Origin: Krasilnikovozyma curviuscula
Lineage: Eukaryota; Basidiomycota; Tremellomycetes; Cystofilobasidiales; Mrakiaceae
DNA length: 64,000 nt
Assembly (NCBI GenBank): GCA_014825775.1
Contig: MVAQ01000054.1
Coordinates: 1-64,000, forward strand
Direction of reading: 5' to 3'
The stretch's first letter is position 1, and each line of letters begins with the position of its first letter. The position numbers and the translations under genes are program-made. Positions 34,412-45,789 of this stretch are shown one piece after another. Under the pieces are notes generated by a model that searched no databases, was not told the origin of the DNA, and saw nothing but the letters and a program-made list of their open reading frames with translations.

Positions 34412-37116
34412 ATGCCCCCGCGTAGCAACACAACAGCTGGGAGCACAGTAGCAACCAAGAAGGGTGTAAGGAAGGCATCAGATAAGCAACCAGCACTGTA
34501 AGTCTAACCCGAGGCCAAGGGGGAAAACCCTTGTGTGGCTGCAGGTTTCACAAAAAGCTGATAGTCGACTCGACCTTGTCTTCTCCTGTCTGCCGTCTTT
34601 CGTTACGTATTAAACGTAAAGGTCTCTCCCCACTCCTCAAGGTGAGTGTAACTGTTCCCCTTGATAGTTGGCAGATGGAAGTACTGACTGAGTATCACTT
34701 TCGCCGTTTTTTCACTTCTGTCACAGCTAAAGGTCAAGTTGAAGAAACGAACCATTCAAAGCGTCGAAAGGTTTCACATCCGAGCAAACCACCTGTGAGT
34801 GAATATCTCGCTGGCTGTTCTGCCCTTATAGTCTTTGAATTGGTGAAACGAGGGATGTCGATCTGTGGGGGAAGCGGGACTTTGTTGTTGAGTTTCGAAT
34901 ATCCGCCACTTGTTGAGGGCCTCATGCTCTTCGTAGCCTAAACAACTGGGAGTGGTTTATAAAAGCCTCTTTCAACTACTGTCCAGTTAGGTCTCGCACC
35001 AACGTTTTTGACTCTTCCTCAAAATGAGCGCCAGCTCAGCCAAGTCTCGGTCTTCCAATACGACTTCATTCCTGTCATGTCGCTTTGGGCCCCTCAATTA
35101 CATTTCAGAACTGCAAAAATCTTACTTGTCTTTTTTATTCCAGCCTACCCCCGTCATTATCCCATCCCCTACAAAAAACACTCCAACCCTCTCTAGTTTC
35201 TCAAATGTACCGCCCCCGCTACCTAGCCCATTTCACTCGTCAGAATTCGACTATGACAACGCTCCAGTTTCTCCGGTCGTGATGGGTTTCCATATACCAC
35301 ACACGGATCCGTTGATCGTGCAACAAGTTCGCAATGCCTTGCGATTGAAAGAGCAGCAGAAGATGATTATCGAACAAAGGAAATCAGGAACTACAGTACC
35401 CGCTTTACCAGCCACCACAATAGAAACAGAAGCTATCAAGAGCAATGGTGTTCCTGTTCTTGCGGCACCAGTGAAAACGTCAACAAAAGCAGTACTACCT
35501 CCAGCTGTGCCTGTGCTCTCTTCAGCTCTCACAGTTGAGCTACCAACAACAACCGAACCAAAACCAGCTCTGGTAGTTCCTGCTTCTGCTTCAACTCCAC
35601 ATTCACCCATTACTACAAGCCTGTTGCCTTCCAAGAAGGTCTCAGTTTCTCCTCCTCGAGCCAAGGGAGAGGACGGTGTCTCTGCAACCACTGGCTGGAG
35701 TGGGCAGGTACCAAGTGGATTATCCAAGAAAAGAAGTGATAAAACGTCGCAGAAGCCAACTCCCAACCTTACGATCGCGACCCCTTCTTCTGTATCAATA
35801 GCTTCCGTACCTTCGTCCAAGGATGTGATCCCGCCAGTAATAAAGGTTTGTCGCAAACTCGTTGTTTCTCCCTATCGTTGTCAGTATTGTAACCAATTCT
35901 GTTTTCTTTTCTTTTTCAGAGTGCACCTCTCCAAAAGGTTTCTTCGATGCAGTCGGATCAGAGATCACTTCTGGTCACGTCATACGCTCAACGTGAACTA
36001 CCACAACAGCCCCGAACTGCTCATCCTCACATTTCCCACAGCAGCAGCACCATATCACATCAAGCTGCTGCTCAACAGTCACATCTTCACCAGCATACCG
36101 GTCATCACCATCACGTCCCACCTCAACGAGTCGTTAGCAGTGGTGGTGGACCCATCTCGAGAGGGGCTGCGCGAGGCATCGGACTACACCCAATCTCAAC
36201 TTCAGGCTTTGTTGGTGGTCTGAATGTCGACACGTCTGGATTAAATGGAAGTGGTTATTCTCCCATCTTACCAAGTCCTACTTTCCCTCAGAGTAGTATG
36301 AGGACTGGAGCAGACGACGATGGTGAACTATCGCCTCCTTCAAGATTTTCAATTCGAGATGCATCACCACCACTCGTCTTCCACCCCCAGAGCCATCCGC
36401 AGCACTACCATTCTCACGAGCCAATGGAAGAAGATTATAGTGTTGGCGACGGAATGATGTTCGACAGGAGTTCACATATTGCCGGTCCTTCCAGGTCATC
36501 TTCCTCACCTCAGCAAACACCACACCATCACCATCAGCACCACCACCACTCGATAGCTCCACCTGAAGTAGAAGCATCATACCCACTCCAGCAACATCAA
36601 CATCACCATCACCATCTTCTTCGAACAGGCTCATCACCACCGCTCAACGACGACAAAGCCAACTTCTTGGCGCCATTCGTTACATTCCATGATTCCCTCT
36701 CTTCATCTCAAACGCTCTTGTCAAACCTTGACCATCTCTTAACAAGAAGCTCCAACTTTGTCAACCAGCTCGAAGTTAATTCGGTCGAGTTTGAAAGCCA
36801 TTTGGGCGAATCGATCGGTGTTTTGAATCGCTTGAAAGATTGCTCTGAAGAAGAAAAGCTAAAAGAAATGGTCCGGATGGAGTATATGTGTTTCGTGAAC
36901 GAGGATGAAGCGACGATAGAGAAGTTAAAGGAGAGGTGTGGTGCGTTGGAGAAGCTGCTCAAGGAGAAGGGCATCGTGGTTCCTCAACCGTCATCTTCAA
37001 ATGGTACCGATGGTGCCGACAAAATTATGAGTGGTCCCGCTGAAGAAGTTATGGAATTGGACCGGCCGAAATCAACGGAGATGGACACAGTAGAAATAGT
37101 ACCTGCCGTCGCATGA
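34412..37116 (+). CDS. Large Ser/Pro-rich protein with His-rich tracts and C-terminal coiled coil
   Basis: Most of the protein lies in two long exons, about 35035-35840 and 35920-37116. They join at PPVIK|SAPLQKVS. Exon 1 appears to start MPPRSNTTAGSTVATK at 34412, followed by small exons; the model before 35145 is uncertain because two frames are possible near 34730-34790, and one of them reads KRRKVSHPSKPP, like a nuclear signal. The middle has His runs (HTGHHHH, PHHHHQHHHHS, HQHHHHH) and Ser/Pro/Gln-rich disorder. The C-terminus is helical: NFLAPFVTFHDSLSSSQTLL, GVLNRLKDCSEEEKLKEMVR, EKLKERCGALEKLLKEKG. A nuclear regulator or scaffold seems likely. Family not recognised. Confidence 0.6.
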
Positions 37117-37568
37117 TGGGGTGTCTTATTCTGTCTTATTAGAACTTGACAATTGTATGTCTAAAATAAGTCTACATAATTTTTCAGTACTATACACTGC
37201 TTCATACCCGTATATCACTATTTATCGCATTATCACACCATCATAGTGTCGCTGCGACCCAAAGTAGTGCAACCCAGCCTGGCGATCCTCCTTCACACAA
37301 CTTCCTGCCTAAAGAGAGCATTGCGTTAATGGGATGGTCGATGAGATCGCTATTGATACCATCGACTGGAGATAGTAATCCACACTGGATACGCGACTAA
37401 AGGTGAAGTCAGCCCAGTTCACCAGCCCGAAACGAGGATAAACCGAGATGACATACCACGCAAACTTCTCTCAAAGAAATAAACCATATCTCCGAGATGA
37501 CTGGGTCTGTCAGCACAGTTCAGCATACCTCGCATTGTCTTCGGCTGACCGTTCTATCCCTACCATTT

Positions 37569-38852
37569 TCAGAGAGATGCCTTCTTCGTCATTGCGACAA
37601 CGGCAGCAGCCATAGCCTCAGCTTCAATCTTCTCCTCTTCTCGCTCCAGCATTAAGTCTTTGAGCATTGAAGAGTTGAAGGTTGCAATGAACTGAAAGCA
37701 GTAATAGACGACGATGTCCAGTAGAATTGGTAACCAATGAGAAACACCACAATCGGAGTGTGAGGAGAAACTTTTACCTACTTCTCTCCAGCCACCCCCT
37801 CCGTCACCGGATGTATCGAGGCCCGCGTAACGATCACCTTCTGCGTAGATTGATGTGAGAGACCAGTTTTGAAGGACTCGAATCAGAGAGGTAAGGAGTG
37901 TTGTTGCTGCCTTTGACGACACGATGTTTGTCAAAGGTGTCAAAGGGAAAGATGCCATGTAGTGTGAAGAACGAGATTGTCAATACCAAGAGCGAGAGTC
38001 ATTGGAGTCGAGCGATGACAAGCAGGTTACTCACCTTCCCAAGATTGCAAAACATCAGGACATTTTTACCCTCCTTCTCCAGTTTCAATACAAGATCTAA
38101 AGCTTCAAGAATCAAGCGTCGCCCCTTTGGCATTTTCTGTCGCTTCTGCAATTTCTTCGGCGGGGCAACTTCAGCATTCAGTTGGTTGGATGATTGCGAT
38201 GTTTCAGTTTCCTTCACATTTTCTTCTTCATCAACGTTTTCTTCTTCTTCTTGTTCTTCTTGTTCTTCTTCTTCTTCGTCATCGTCCCACAGCTCATTCT
38301 CTTCGCCGATCTTGAAACATCTCAAATCCACGCCCTGTTCAAACGCAAACGTTTCAATATCTCTTCTTGGTTCTTCAGGCTCAAGGTAGATGATGGTATG
38401 AAGCCTTAGGGTTGATAAAAAGGATGTGTTTTTGGGATTTGGATGACCAGATCCTACAAGAAGAGGTGGGTTGGGTTTTAGTTCAAGGTCGCAAGAAGAA
38501 TGAAGTGTCACGTACGAAAGATGTGCTTAGAGACCCTTCCAAACGAAATAGGAGGAACCAGAGACGCCAAAAGAGGTATATTCGTGATACTGCTTCCGTT
38601 GCTGGGTTGTCCTAATAACGAAGGAGGCAGGAGAGGCGGTGGGATCGGTGACAGACTTCCTACTCCTCCAGCAGCTGAAGACGAGCGGCTCGTGGAATTC
38701 GTTGAATCAGCCAAGTGAATGAAAGGGGTTGGGTTGTTGGTGAAGGCCAGCTGGGAAGGTAGCTGTGGGTTGATTGTCAGGGAAAGGAGGAAGTCCGGCG
38801 TTGCGTACGTCTGTGCTCCTAATGACGCTGCTGGCTGCTCTTGGAACGACAT
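37569..38852 (-). CDS. Oca/Siw14-family protein tyrosine phosphatase-like protein, probably catalytically dead
   Basis: Exon 1 begins at 38852 (MSFQEQPAASLGAQTY) with a Ser/Pro-rich N-terminus, then PLASLVPPISFGRVSKHIFR. After an intron comes SGHPNPKNTSFLSTLRLHTI and a very acidic insert (Glu/Asp runs, about 38260-38200), then NVLMFCNLGK. The best splice (AAG|GTGAGT ... AAAG|GCAGCAAC) gives CNLGKAATTLLTSLIRVLQNWSLT. The active-site loop Cys is present, but the His-Arg of the family consensus (GKHRTG) is replaced by Ala-Ala; the length to LQNWSL fits exactly. In yeast some Oca proteins are also thought to be inactive and act in a complex. The C-terminus is a charged helix ending VVAMTKKASL. 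Confidence 0.65.
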
Positions 38853-39469
38853 CTTCACCCTAATGCAGCTGGTTAGAGAACCGCAAAATAGAATCAAACT
38901 CAAGAAATATTGTAATAGCCAACCTAATTTTGATAAAATGCGTCGAATGGCGTTGGAAAGCAGCTTACTTGCAGCATATTGCCCACGAACCATTATTTAG
39001 CGAAGATAACTGTTCCTCAGGTTGGCAAATGTAAACTAATCTTTCCATACTCTAGAAATGTCCTCACCTCTTTGATTCTGGCCGAGAAGCTAATAAACCT
39101 GTCTGCTATTATTCTCATCCAGCTCACTCGAAAACGAACGAGCCATTCGGAGAGATAGATCAGCAGTTGAAGCACGATATCCAGGGGCCCTTCTAACACT
39201 GTCTGTATGAAAAAGCGCTAATCTACCTCTTTTAATGTTGGCTGTGGGGTGTAAGATCAAGAAAGCTGACTGTAATTGATTTTGTTCTAGAAGCAAGCCG
39301 CATCACGCTCGAACACACCAGACTGCTGACAAACATCACTAAAGATATATATATCAAACTCAATTCCATCCTTTTTGTTAATTCACTTCTATCTGACCAT
39401 CAACTACGAGCTCTATAAGCAGCAGTGCGACAAACTTGAACAGTATTCATCACCCTCAGTAATCGAAAT
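38853..39469. other. Divergent intergenic region
   Basis: Lies between divergent genes. The minus-strand frame upstream of the Oca-like start stays open, so a longer start (38993) is possible but less likely. A TATATAT run sits near 39345-39353, about 120 bp before the Trx-TPR start and on its strand. Confidence 0.4.
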
Positions 39470-40530
39470 ATGACGAACAAGCCGGTCGAAATCCAGAGTG
39501 TTTCTCAGTGGAACACTGCGCTGAAAGAAGGAAGGGAAACTGGAGCTACAGTTGTAGTCGATTTCCATGCAGTGGGTAATGAAAGCACATTTGTCTTCGT
39601 CCTTCGGTTACTCACAATCCTATTTTCTGGCTTGATATACAGGTATGGTGTGGACCTTGCAAACAGATCGCACCCAGGTATGACTCATTAGCTGAAAAGA
39701 CTAGCCATGTCAAATTTCTTCGAGTCGACGTTGATCAGCAGAAAGCGATCGCTCAGAAGTAGTGAGTACCATCCTATATCATCTGTCAATATCAATAATC
39801 TGTGTCGGATAGTTACTGAAAATCTCCGGCGCTCTGATTAAAAACCCAGTCAAATATCAGCAATGCCAACCTTCCTTGCGATCAAAGCAGGTAAGGTCGT
39901 CGAGACTCTCAAAGGAGCCGATCCAGCTGGACTCAGTCGACTCGTCAGCAAGCACGCTGGACCCAATCCCCCAATAGCACCTCTACCGGAGCAAGCTGAA
40001 GCTGCCAAGGAAGCTGGAAATATTGCCTTCAAGGATGGAAAGTTTGAGGAAGCTGTCAAGAAGTACAGTGAAGCTATTGAGCTCGCTGTAAGTATCCCTT
40101 CTCTTTAAATCGTGCATTAACGCTACATTAAGAAATAAAAATAAAAACTCAAGTTACGTTCTTTTTATGTATTCAGCCAACATACGCGCTTCTCTATGGA
40201 AACCGATCAACAGCCTACCTTCGCCTCTCACCACCCGACAACCCTTCTGCCCTCTCGGACGCCAAAAAAGGGATAGAGTTGGACCCGAAATGGGGGAAAG
40301 GTTATGTGAGGCTTGCTGATGCGCTGAGTAGTGGAGAAGAAAAGGTTCATGCTTTGAAGAAGGCGGTCGAGTTACTGCCTGATGGATTGCAGAAGAACGG
40401 TGGGTGTAGCATTTCTTTGTCTTCACGTTTCATTGAACGCTAAACGAGTTCTCATTCTATGTTTTTTGTTTTTTGTTTTGTCTATTCAGAAACCATGAAG
40501 AAGCTCGACGAAGCGAAGAAGGAGTTGTAG
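39470..40530 (+). CDS. Thioredoxin-TPR fusion protein
   Basis: Starts [20 protein letters not shown]. Exon 1 ends 39571 and exon 2 begins 39643, giving [15 protein letters not shown], so the thioredoxin CGPC active site is intact. Also present are [11 protein letters not shown] and [20 protein letters not shown] with the cis-Pro of MPT. After a linker come TPR helices: [67 protein letters not shown], and an amphipathic tail. Stop at 40528-40530. Trx plus TPR fusions bind Hsp70/Hsp90-type chaperones in other lineages (for example plant TDX), so redox help in chaperone complexes is plausible. SGT1, an Hsp90 co-chaperone, is the next gene on this strand. Confidence 0.88.
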
Positions 40531-40861
40531 TTGACTGTGGTACTCGTTGTTTACGTACATGATTGATTACTTGACCGCTGAGCATCAACTGTTCGACTTT
40601 AAAGCAGGAGTTTTTCTGGTACTCATATTTTTTAATTGAGCCTGATGCTGTGCTTAGAAATGGATGGTAAACAGTGACCGGACACGAAAACAATGGCAAT
40701 GTGTGGTAGGCGTCCAACACAGGCAGTGTGGAGATGGAACGAATACAGGCCTTGTATGAATAGTGATGCAAAAACAATACCAGGTGATACATTGCAAAAA
40801 GAATCAATTAGGAGATCAAAAACAAGCGAAGCTTCATAAAATTGAAGGAAATAAAAATACG
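40531..40861. other. Intergenic, 3' region of the Trx-TPR gene
   Basis: No coding sequence is seen. Opposite-strand ORFs at 40457-40907 run into the tRNA gene and are spurious. It contains the terminator of the minus-strand tRNA. Confidence 0.5.
40853..40857 (-). terminator. Pol III terminator of tRNA-Met copy 2
   Basis: Five A on the plus strand (five T on the minus strand), beginning four bases after the tRNA 3' end. Confidence 0.75.
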
Positions 40862-40959
40862 TGCTTCGACCGAGATTCGAACTCGGGTGTCCGGATGTCC
40901 CCTGCAAAGCAGGATCATAAATATGAGACCGATATACTAACCAACTATATTATCAAAGC
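40862..40959 (-). tRNA. Elongator tRNA-Met (CAT), with 25-nt intron
   Basis: Second copy, on the opposite strand. The mature parts are identical to copy 1 as read (acceptor GCTTTGA, loop CTCATA|A, T arm CCGAG-TTCGAAT-CTCGG), whereas the intron is 25 rather than 22 nt and differs in sequence (TTTATGATCCTGC... against TTTGACCCTGT...). It has a C-T-G-C / G-C-A-G hairpin. Removing the intron gives 73 nt. Confidence 0.88.
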
Positions 40960-41430
40960 AGACATACACTGAAATTGTTGTTAGTAACCTTATCGTTATT
41001 AATCTTACACTGTCAATTAAGCCTGACAAAATTTGGCACCTTGGAAACCTGACTCAAACTCAGAACTTAATTCTATGTTTGATTCGTCGTCATAGCTCGT
41101 GGATCAGGTCACAATGAAGAGCTGGCACCACGCGCTCAATTACCTAGTCTAAATGTCGTGATGGTACGGATCAATTAGGTAGGTTACCAACCCTTTTTGT
41201 CCTCACACATCATAAAGTAGTTTCTCAAAATGACCAAAATTCTGTAGTTCCGCTCTTAGCGTCGAAAAATGTTATAATAATAAAATTGAGATAATCGAAT
41301 ATTCCAGAGTCCGAGAAGTTGAGCGCGTCCTCCTGCTTCCATCTCTTTTTCCTTAATTCCATGAGAACCACATCGACCGGACAAACCTGACATTGGGAAC
41401 AATATTTAGAGTAAAAAAACATTGGCTCAA
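40960..41430. other. Intergenic region upstream of SGT1
   Basis: No coding sequence is seen and no TPR-like exon precedes SGT1 here. It contains the SGT1 promoter and the 5' flank of the tRNA. Confidence 0.5.
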
Positions 41431-42315
41431 ATGTCAGCTTCTACTATCCGTCATGATTTCTATCAGACGAACGACCTGGTCATTCTGTCAATCTATCAAA
41501 AAGGACTGGAAGCCAAGGACGTGGGTGTCAAATTCTCTGAAAAAGAGGTTTGTCATCTACTCTATCCTTTGAGAAGTGTTGAGTGGATTTCAAGCTGACT
41601 TCTCTCATTTGCCTTTGTCCGTGCAGCTCACGATTCATTTCCCAGAACCACTCGAACCTTTCACCCTCTCGCCTCTCTCGCATGGCATCATTGCAAATGA
41701 ATCGACATACCGTCTCGTTGGCAAGATCAAGATTGAGGTCTCGATGAAGAAATTGATGCAGGGGCTCAAGTGGGAGAAGTTGGTCGGTGAGGAAGCTGAG
41801 GACGCTTTGTTGAACGCTATGAGCGGTATGTGGTCTGTATTTTCATATCTTGCTACTGATTGACTAAATACGAACTATGTTGGTGTATGTTGGTGTATGT
41901 TGGTGGCTCCCAGCTGTTAAAGAGACGAAATCAGATCATTCATACCCTTCGTCGGCGAAACGTGGAAAGAAGGACTGGGGTCGAGTTGTCAGAGAAGAGG
42001 AAGAATTGCTTAACGAACCACTAAGTGATTCAAAAGAAGATCCCGTAAGTTATTTCCTCTCTTTTTAAGCTGTAAGGGGGGAATTATTTTGACACGCGTT
42101 CATTCTTCCTGCCGCTTCAGAACGCAGGTTCAGAACAACAACTTAATGAACTCTTCCAAAAGATCTATGCTGATGGAGATGATGAGACTAAGAAGGCGAT
42201 GATCAAGAGTATGCAGGAGAGCGGTGGAACCACGCTGAGTACGAATTGGAATGAAATCGGAAAGAAAAAGACCGAAGTCAAACCGCCTAGTGGTGCTGAG
42301 GCGAGGAAATGGTAG
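41431..42315 (+). CDS. SGT1: SGT1 co-chaperone (CS and SGS domains, no TPR)
   Basis: Starts MSASTIRHDFYQTNDLVILS at 41431. The CS domain: YQKGLEAKDVGVKFSEKELT, IHFPEPLEPFTLSPLSHGII, VGKIKIEVSMKKLMQGLKWE. After an intron, the SGS domain: KDWGRVVREEEELLNEPLSD, NELFQKIYADGDDETKKAMI, KSMQESGGTTLSTNWNEIGK. It ends SGAEARKW, stop 42313-42315. SGT1 bridges Hsp90 and SCF ubiquitin ligase/kinetochore assembly. Most SGT1 proteins begin with a TPR domain; none is seen here or within 470 bp upstream, so the protein is about 220 aa against about 350-400 in yeast. Confidence 0.92.
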
Positions 42316-42522
42316 GAAGGGATTTAAAAGAGAACTTCTGTGAATAGGTCATGTTGTATAAAAATCATTGATTAACGGAATCTGACCGATTTCTTTTTGT
42401 GCATTCCAATACGCAAGCTTCTAACGACCATCTTCACGAATTCAGAAAGCCCATAACTCATTACTCTATATCCAAGCGAAATAATATCCAAATATCTGGC
42501 TCAAGGGCAGAACTTTAAAGCT

Positions 42523-42942
42523 ATGGCATCTACGTCGACAGCACCTTCAATACCTGCGATTCAGCTCCAGTACTCTTTCGACTTACCACCTGCCTGCCCT
42601 ACACCCTCAACCTCTCCGTCACACAACACCAAAACCTACATCATCCCACCCCCTTCTTCCCAGCCTCCCTCTTCGACGACAGCGGCGGCAGAACCAGCTC
42701 TCACAAAGTCAGGCGAGCCAATCGACCTACCAGAAGAAGAAGGAATCTACACGAGGCTGCTGAGTACGATGAAGCATGTACACGGGGAGATAAATTCCCT
42801 GCTGAGTGAATGGAAAGATGTTGTTGATCCATGGGAGAAGGAGAGGGATGAGGCTTTAGCTTCGACGGTGGGAGGAAAGACCGCTGCGAAGGATGAGGTG
42901 GATGAGGAAGAAGAGGACGAGGATGTTGAAGATGAGGAGTAG
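42523..42942 (+). CDS. Small acidic protein, possibly Gon7-like (KEOPS)
   Basis: Intronless ORF of 139 aa starting MASTSTAPSIPAIQLQYSFD, with a Pro/Ser/Thr-rich segment, TKTYIIPPPSSQPP, a helical EEGIYTRLLSTMKHVHGEIN, and a C-terminal Asp/Glu run. Short size, an N-terminal strand region, a central helix and an acidic tail are reminiscent of the KEOPS subunit Gon7 (tRNA t6A synthesis), but I cannot confirm it. It begins 207 bp after SGT1 on the same strand. Confidence 0.5.
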   Translation: MASTSTAPSIPAIQLQYSFDLPPACPTPSTSPSHNTKTYIIPPPSSQPPSSTTAAAEPALTKSGEPIDLPEEEGIYTRLLSTMKHVHGEINSLLSEWKDVVDPWEKERDEALASTVGGKTAAKDEVDEEEEDEDVEDEE

Positions 42943-43080
42943 GAGACACCAAACTTTTGAAATGTTGTACATTTAGCCTCATTCCTCATTCCATTAGCAA
43001 GAAATCCCATTCGCCTTTTAATTTCCAACCTGACGGCCACCGAAATCCAGTTTCGCTTTATCGTTCGACTCATTTAAGGA

Positions 43081-45482
43081 TGGGAAAGCTACCTACTGGC
43101 TCCCTTATCTCCCTGGGTAGCAGTTCAATCGAAGCCAGTGCTGAGACTTCCTTCGATTACATTGTCGTTGGTGGTGGGACGGCTGGCTGTGTCTTGGCTT
43201 CAAGACTGTCATCCGCAGATGGGAATCCCTCTGTCTTATTGTTGGAGAGGGGGCAAGGTGAGCTCAACCTCAGGAGGTTTACCTATAAGTACTTCTTCTG
43301 ATTTCACTCCCTGTTATCTTTGCTCTCGCTCCGTCCTTGTCTGAAGCCCACGACAGCTTCACTTCTCGGGTTCCTCTCCTCTCAACAGCTAACCAAACCT
43401 CCCCAACGAAATCCCTCCAGTTTAAAACTGTACCTCAGCCAGGGCTGAATGGCAAAACGACAACGATACCAGGTGGGAAGATGCTTGGCGGCAGCAGTCG
43501 AATCAACTCGTCAATTTATACACGAGGCTCCCCCGCCGAATTCGATCGATGGGCATCTGAATTCAACCTGCCAGACTGGGACTGGAAAGGTGTTTTGCCT
43601 TTTTTCGTCAAGAGTCAGGGCCACGATTCCAGTATCGTCACTTCCAACGCGCCGGACATCAACACGAACACTAGCAGCACGCCCAGTCAGCTTGAAGGAC
43701 ACACTGGGACCAACGGACCATGGCGAACGTCGAAGCCGTCTAAGCTGATCTGGCCATCGGCGATATCATTCTTCCGCTCAGCGCAATCAATTGGGATCCC
43801 GTTCGTCGAAGACCTCAGTGATCCGAAAGGAAGTGCGAATAGTGTCGCAGTTCATACTTTGACGGGTAATCAAGGCGAGAGGTTGAGCACATACGACGCG
43901 TACCTGAAACCTGGTTCGTTTGGAACGGGGCTGCGGGTCGGGCTGGGAGCTGTGGTGAGTAAGGTTGAAATTGATGAGGTGACGAAGCGAGCAATTGGGA
44001 TTTGGTTCGAGGATGAAAAGAAACCGGGTGAGCTCGATTTCCCATACTCTCAATCGCGTCGATGTGATCATCGGTCTGAAGTGAGACCACCAACACATAT
44101 TAACTGACGTGACGTCTGATTACCAGGACACAAATTATTTGCTGCAGCAAATAAAGAAATCATCCTCACGGCAGGAGCTATGATTTCACCTCAAATTCTT
44201 TTACTCAGTGGTATCGGACCCTCCTCAGCCACACCGTTGACGCCGAATACTTCAGATGCTTATCTTTCTCCTCCGGCTGACGACAACTTCGGAATCAAGA
44301 AAGTCGTGGAGCTTCCGGTCGGTGAAGGACTACAGGATCACATTGGTGTCTACTTGCCTTATCAAGTTCCGTTCGTCCATTTAGTTCATCTCCTTATTAC
44401 CTCTGTGAATTTGCTGTGAAACATTTTTTATAGGTACGGTGACTCCCTTGATCGAATCGAATCAAGCCCCTTCTACGCAATGAAACAGTTAGGAAGTTAC
44501 ATGCTCTCGAGATATGGTGCTTTCACTTTCCAAGGCGCTCATGTTCGTTTTCTTTCCTGAGTGCCGGCGGTGTTGGTTGCGAATCGTGACTTCTTCTCCT
44601 CTGCTCTTTTTTAGGGTGCCATCTTCACTTCCTCCTCTCTTATACCGCGCCTCCTCTCCTCCTCGTCGACATACAGCAAGGCGAACCCTTTAGTCACGAG
44701 TCAACACGCCGTTGATGAGATTCCCAACATTGAGATACTGCCGCTACCGATGAGGATGCACGCTAGTATGGACGATGGAAAGCCTGATGGGTACGTTTCA
44801 ATCTCTCTTTCAGTTTTATGTCTCATGAGCAGCGTTCGCTCAACGTTCATTTCGCTTTGGTATACCTACAGCGACACTGACTCGCTCATGAAAGGCCAAT
44901 ACGACAAATCCCTAGGCTACTTCACTCCTATCGTCGTAAACATCTCACCACTCTCTACCGGCTCCCTCAAGCTCCGTTCCTCCAATCCGCTTGATCTACC
45001 GCTCGTTGACCCTGCGTATCTCGCGCGTCCGGAAGATGTCAAGGTGATTATCGAGGGTATGAAGCTGGTCAAGAAACTCACGACAACCATGGCGTCTGAA
45101 GGGTATGCAGTGAAAGCTGTTGGACCGAACTTTCCTTTCTCAGACGGTGAAGAGGATGATACGAAGTTGGAGGAGTATGCGAGGACGTGGTCAGCACCTT
45201 GTTATCACGTGTCGTCAACGTGCAGGATGTCAGGAATTGAAGGTGATGGGGTTGTAGATGCGGAGTTGAAGGTGAAAGGTGGCATCAAGGGGTTGAGAGT
45301 CAGCGACGCCAGCGTGTTTCCAAGGACGCTAAGCGCGCACTGTCAGGTGAGTTTGCCGCAGCTGTTGTGTGGAAAGGTTGATTAAGTGTAATCTAATGGT
45401 TCTCCGCTTATCTGCACAGGCTGCTACCGTAATGGTTGCCGAAAAATGCGCGGCGATGATCTTGGCTGAGCTACAATTGTAG
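43081..45482 (+). CDS. GMC-family FAD oxidoreductase
   Basis: Starts MGKLPTGSLISLGSSSIEAS at 43081, with FAD-binding FDYIVVGGGTAGCVLASRLS and LLLERGQ. Next are the GMC signatures PGGKMLGGSSRINSSIYTRG and AAANKEIILTAGAMISPQIL with LLLSGIGP. Later exons contain VGEGLQDHIGVYLPYQVP, YHVSSTCRMSGIEGDGVV, GLRVSDASVFPRTLSAHCQA, ATVMVAEKCAAMILAELQL and the stop. Both active-site histidines expected in the glucose oxidase/choline dehydrogenase group seem present (YHVSS and AHCQ). Substrate not predictable; an alcohol or sugar is typical. No signal peptide is evident, so probably intracellular. Seven or so introns. Confidence 0.88.
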
Positions 45483-45520
45483 CACGAGCGTCTTAAGCCG
45501 TCCCTTGCTGTGAACTGTGT

Positions 45521-45538
45521 AAAAAAAAAAAAAAAAAA
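45521..45538. repeat. Poly-A run (18 A)
   Basis: An uninterrupted run of 18 A, about 40 bp after the GMC stop, in its presumed 3' UTR. Confidence 0.9.
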
Positions 45539-45789
45539 CATGATGATAGGACGCCATCTTATGGCAGTCGTTTGTTGTAATGGAATGTCTCTCTGTAATG
45601 AATTAAATAACAGCGTGGTTTTTAAAGTCAAATCTAACGCCATTGACGGTCTGACGATAGTTGCTTGCCAGACGTACAAACTTCTTCTTCGAATCCATCT
45701 GATGACCAAACATCGTTATCATCCGAATCACTCTCCAATGAAGTATCGCGACAGATGTCGGTATCGTAAACGTTCATTGCCGTTCACCG

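Noticed and set aside
35251..35856. Minus-strand ORF (201 aa) opposite the Ser/Pro-rich gene
   Set aside because: Mirror of low-complexity Ser/Pro/Thr codons; no independent support.
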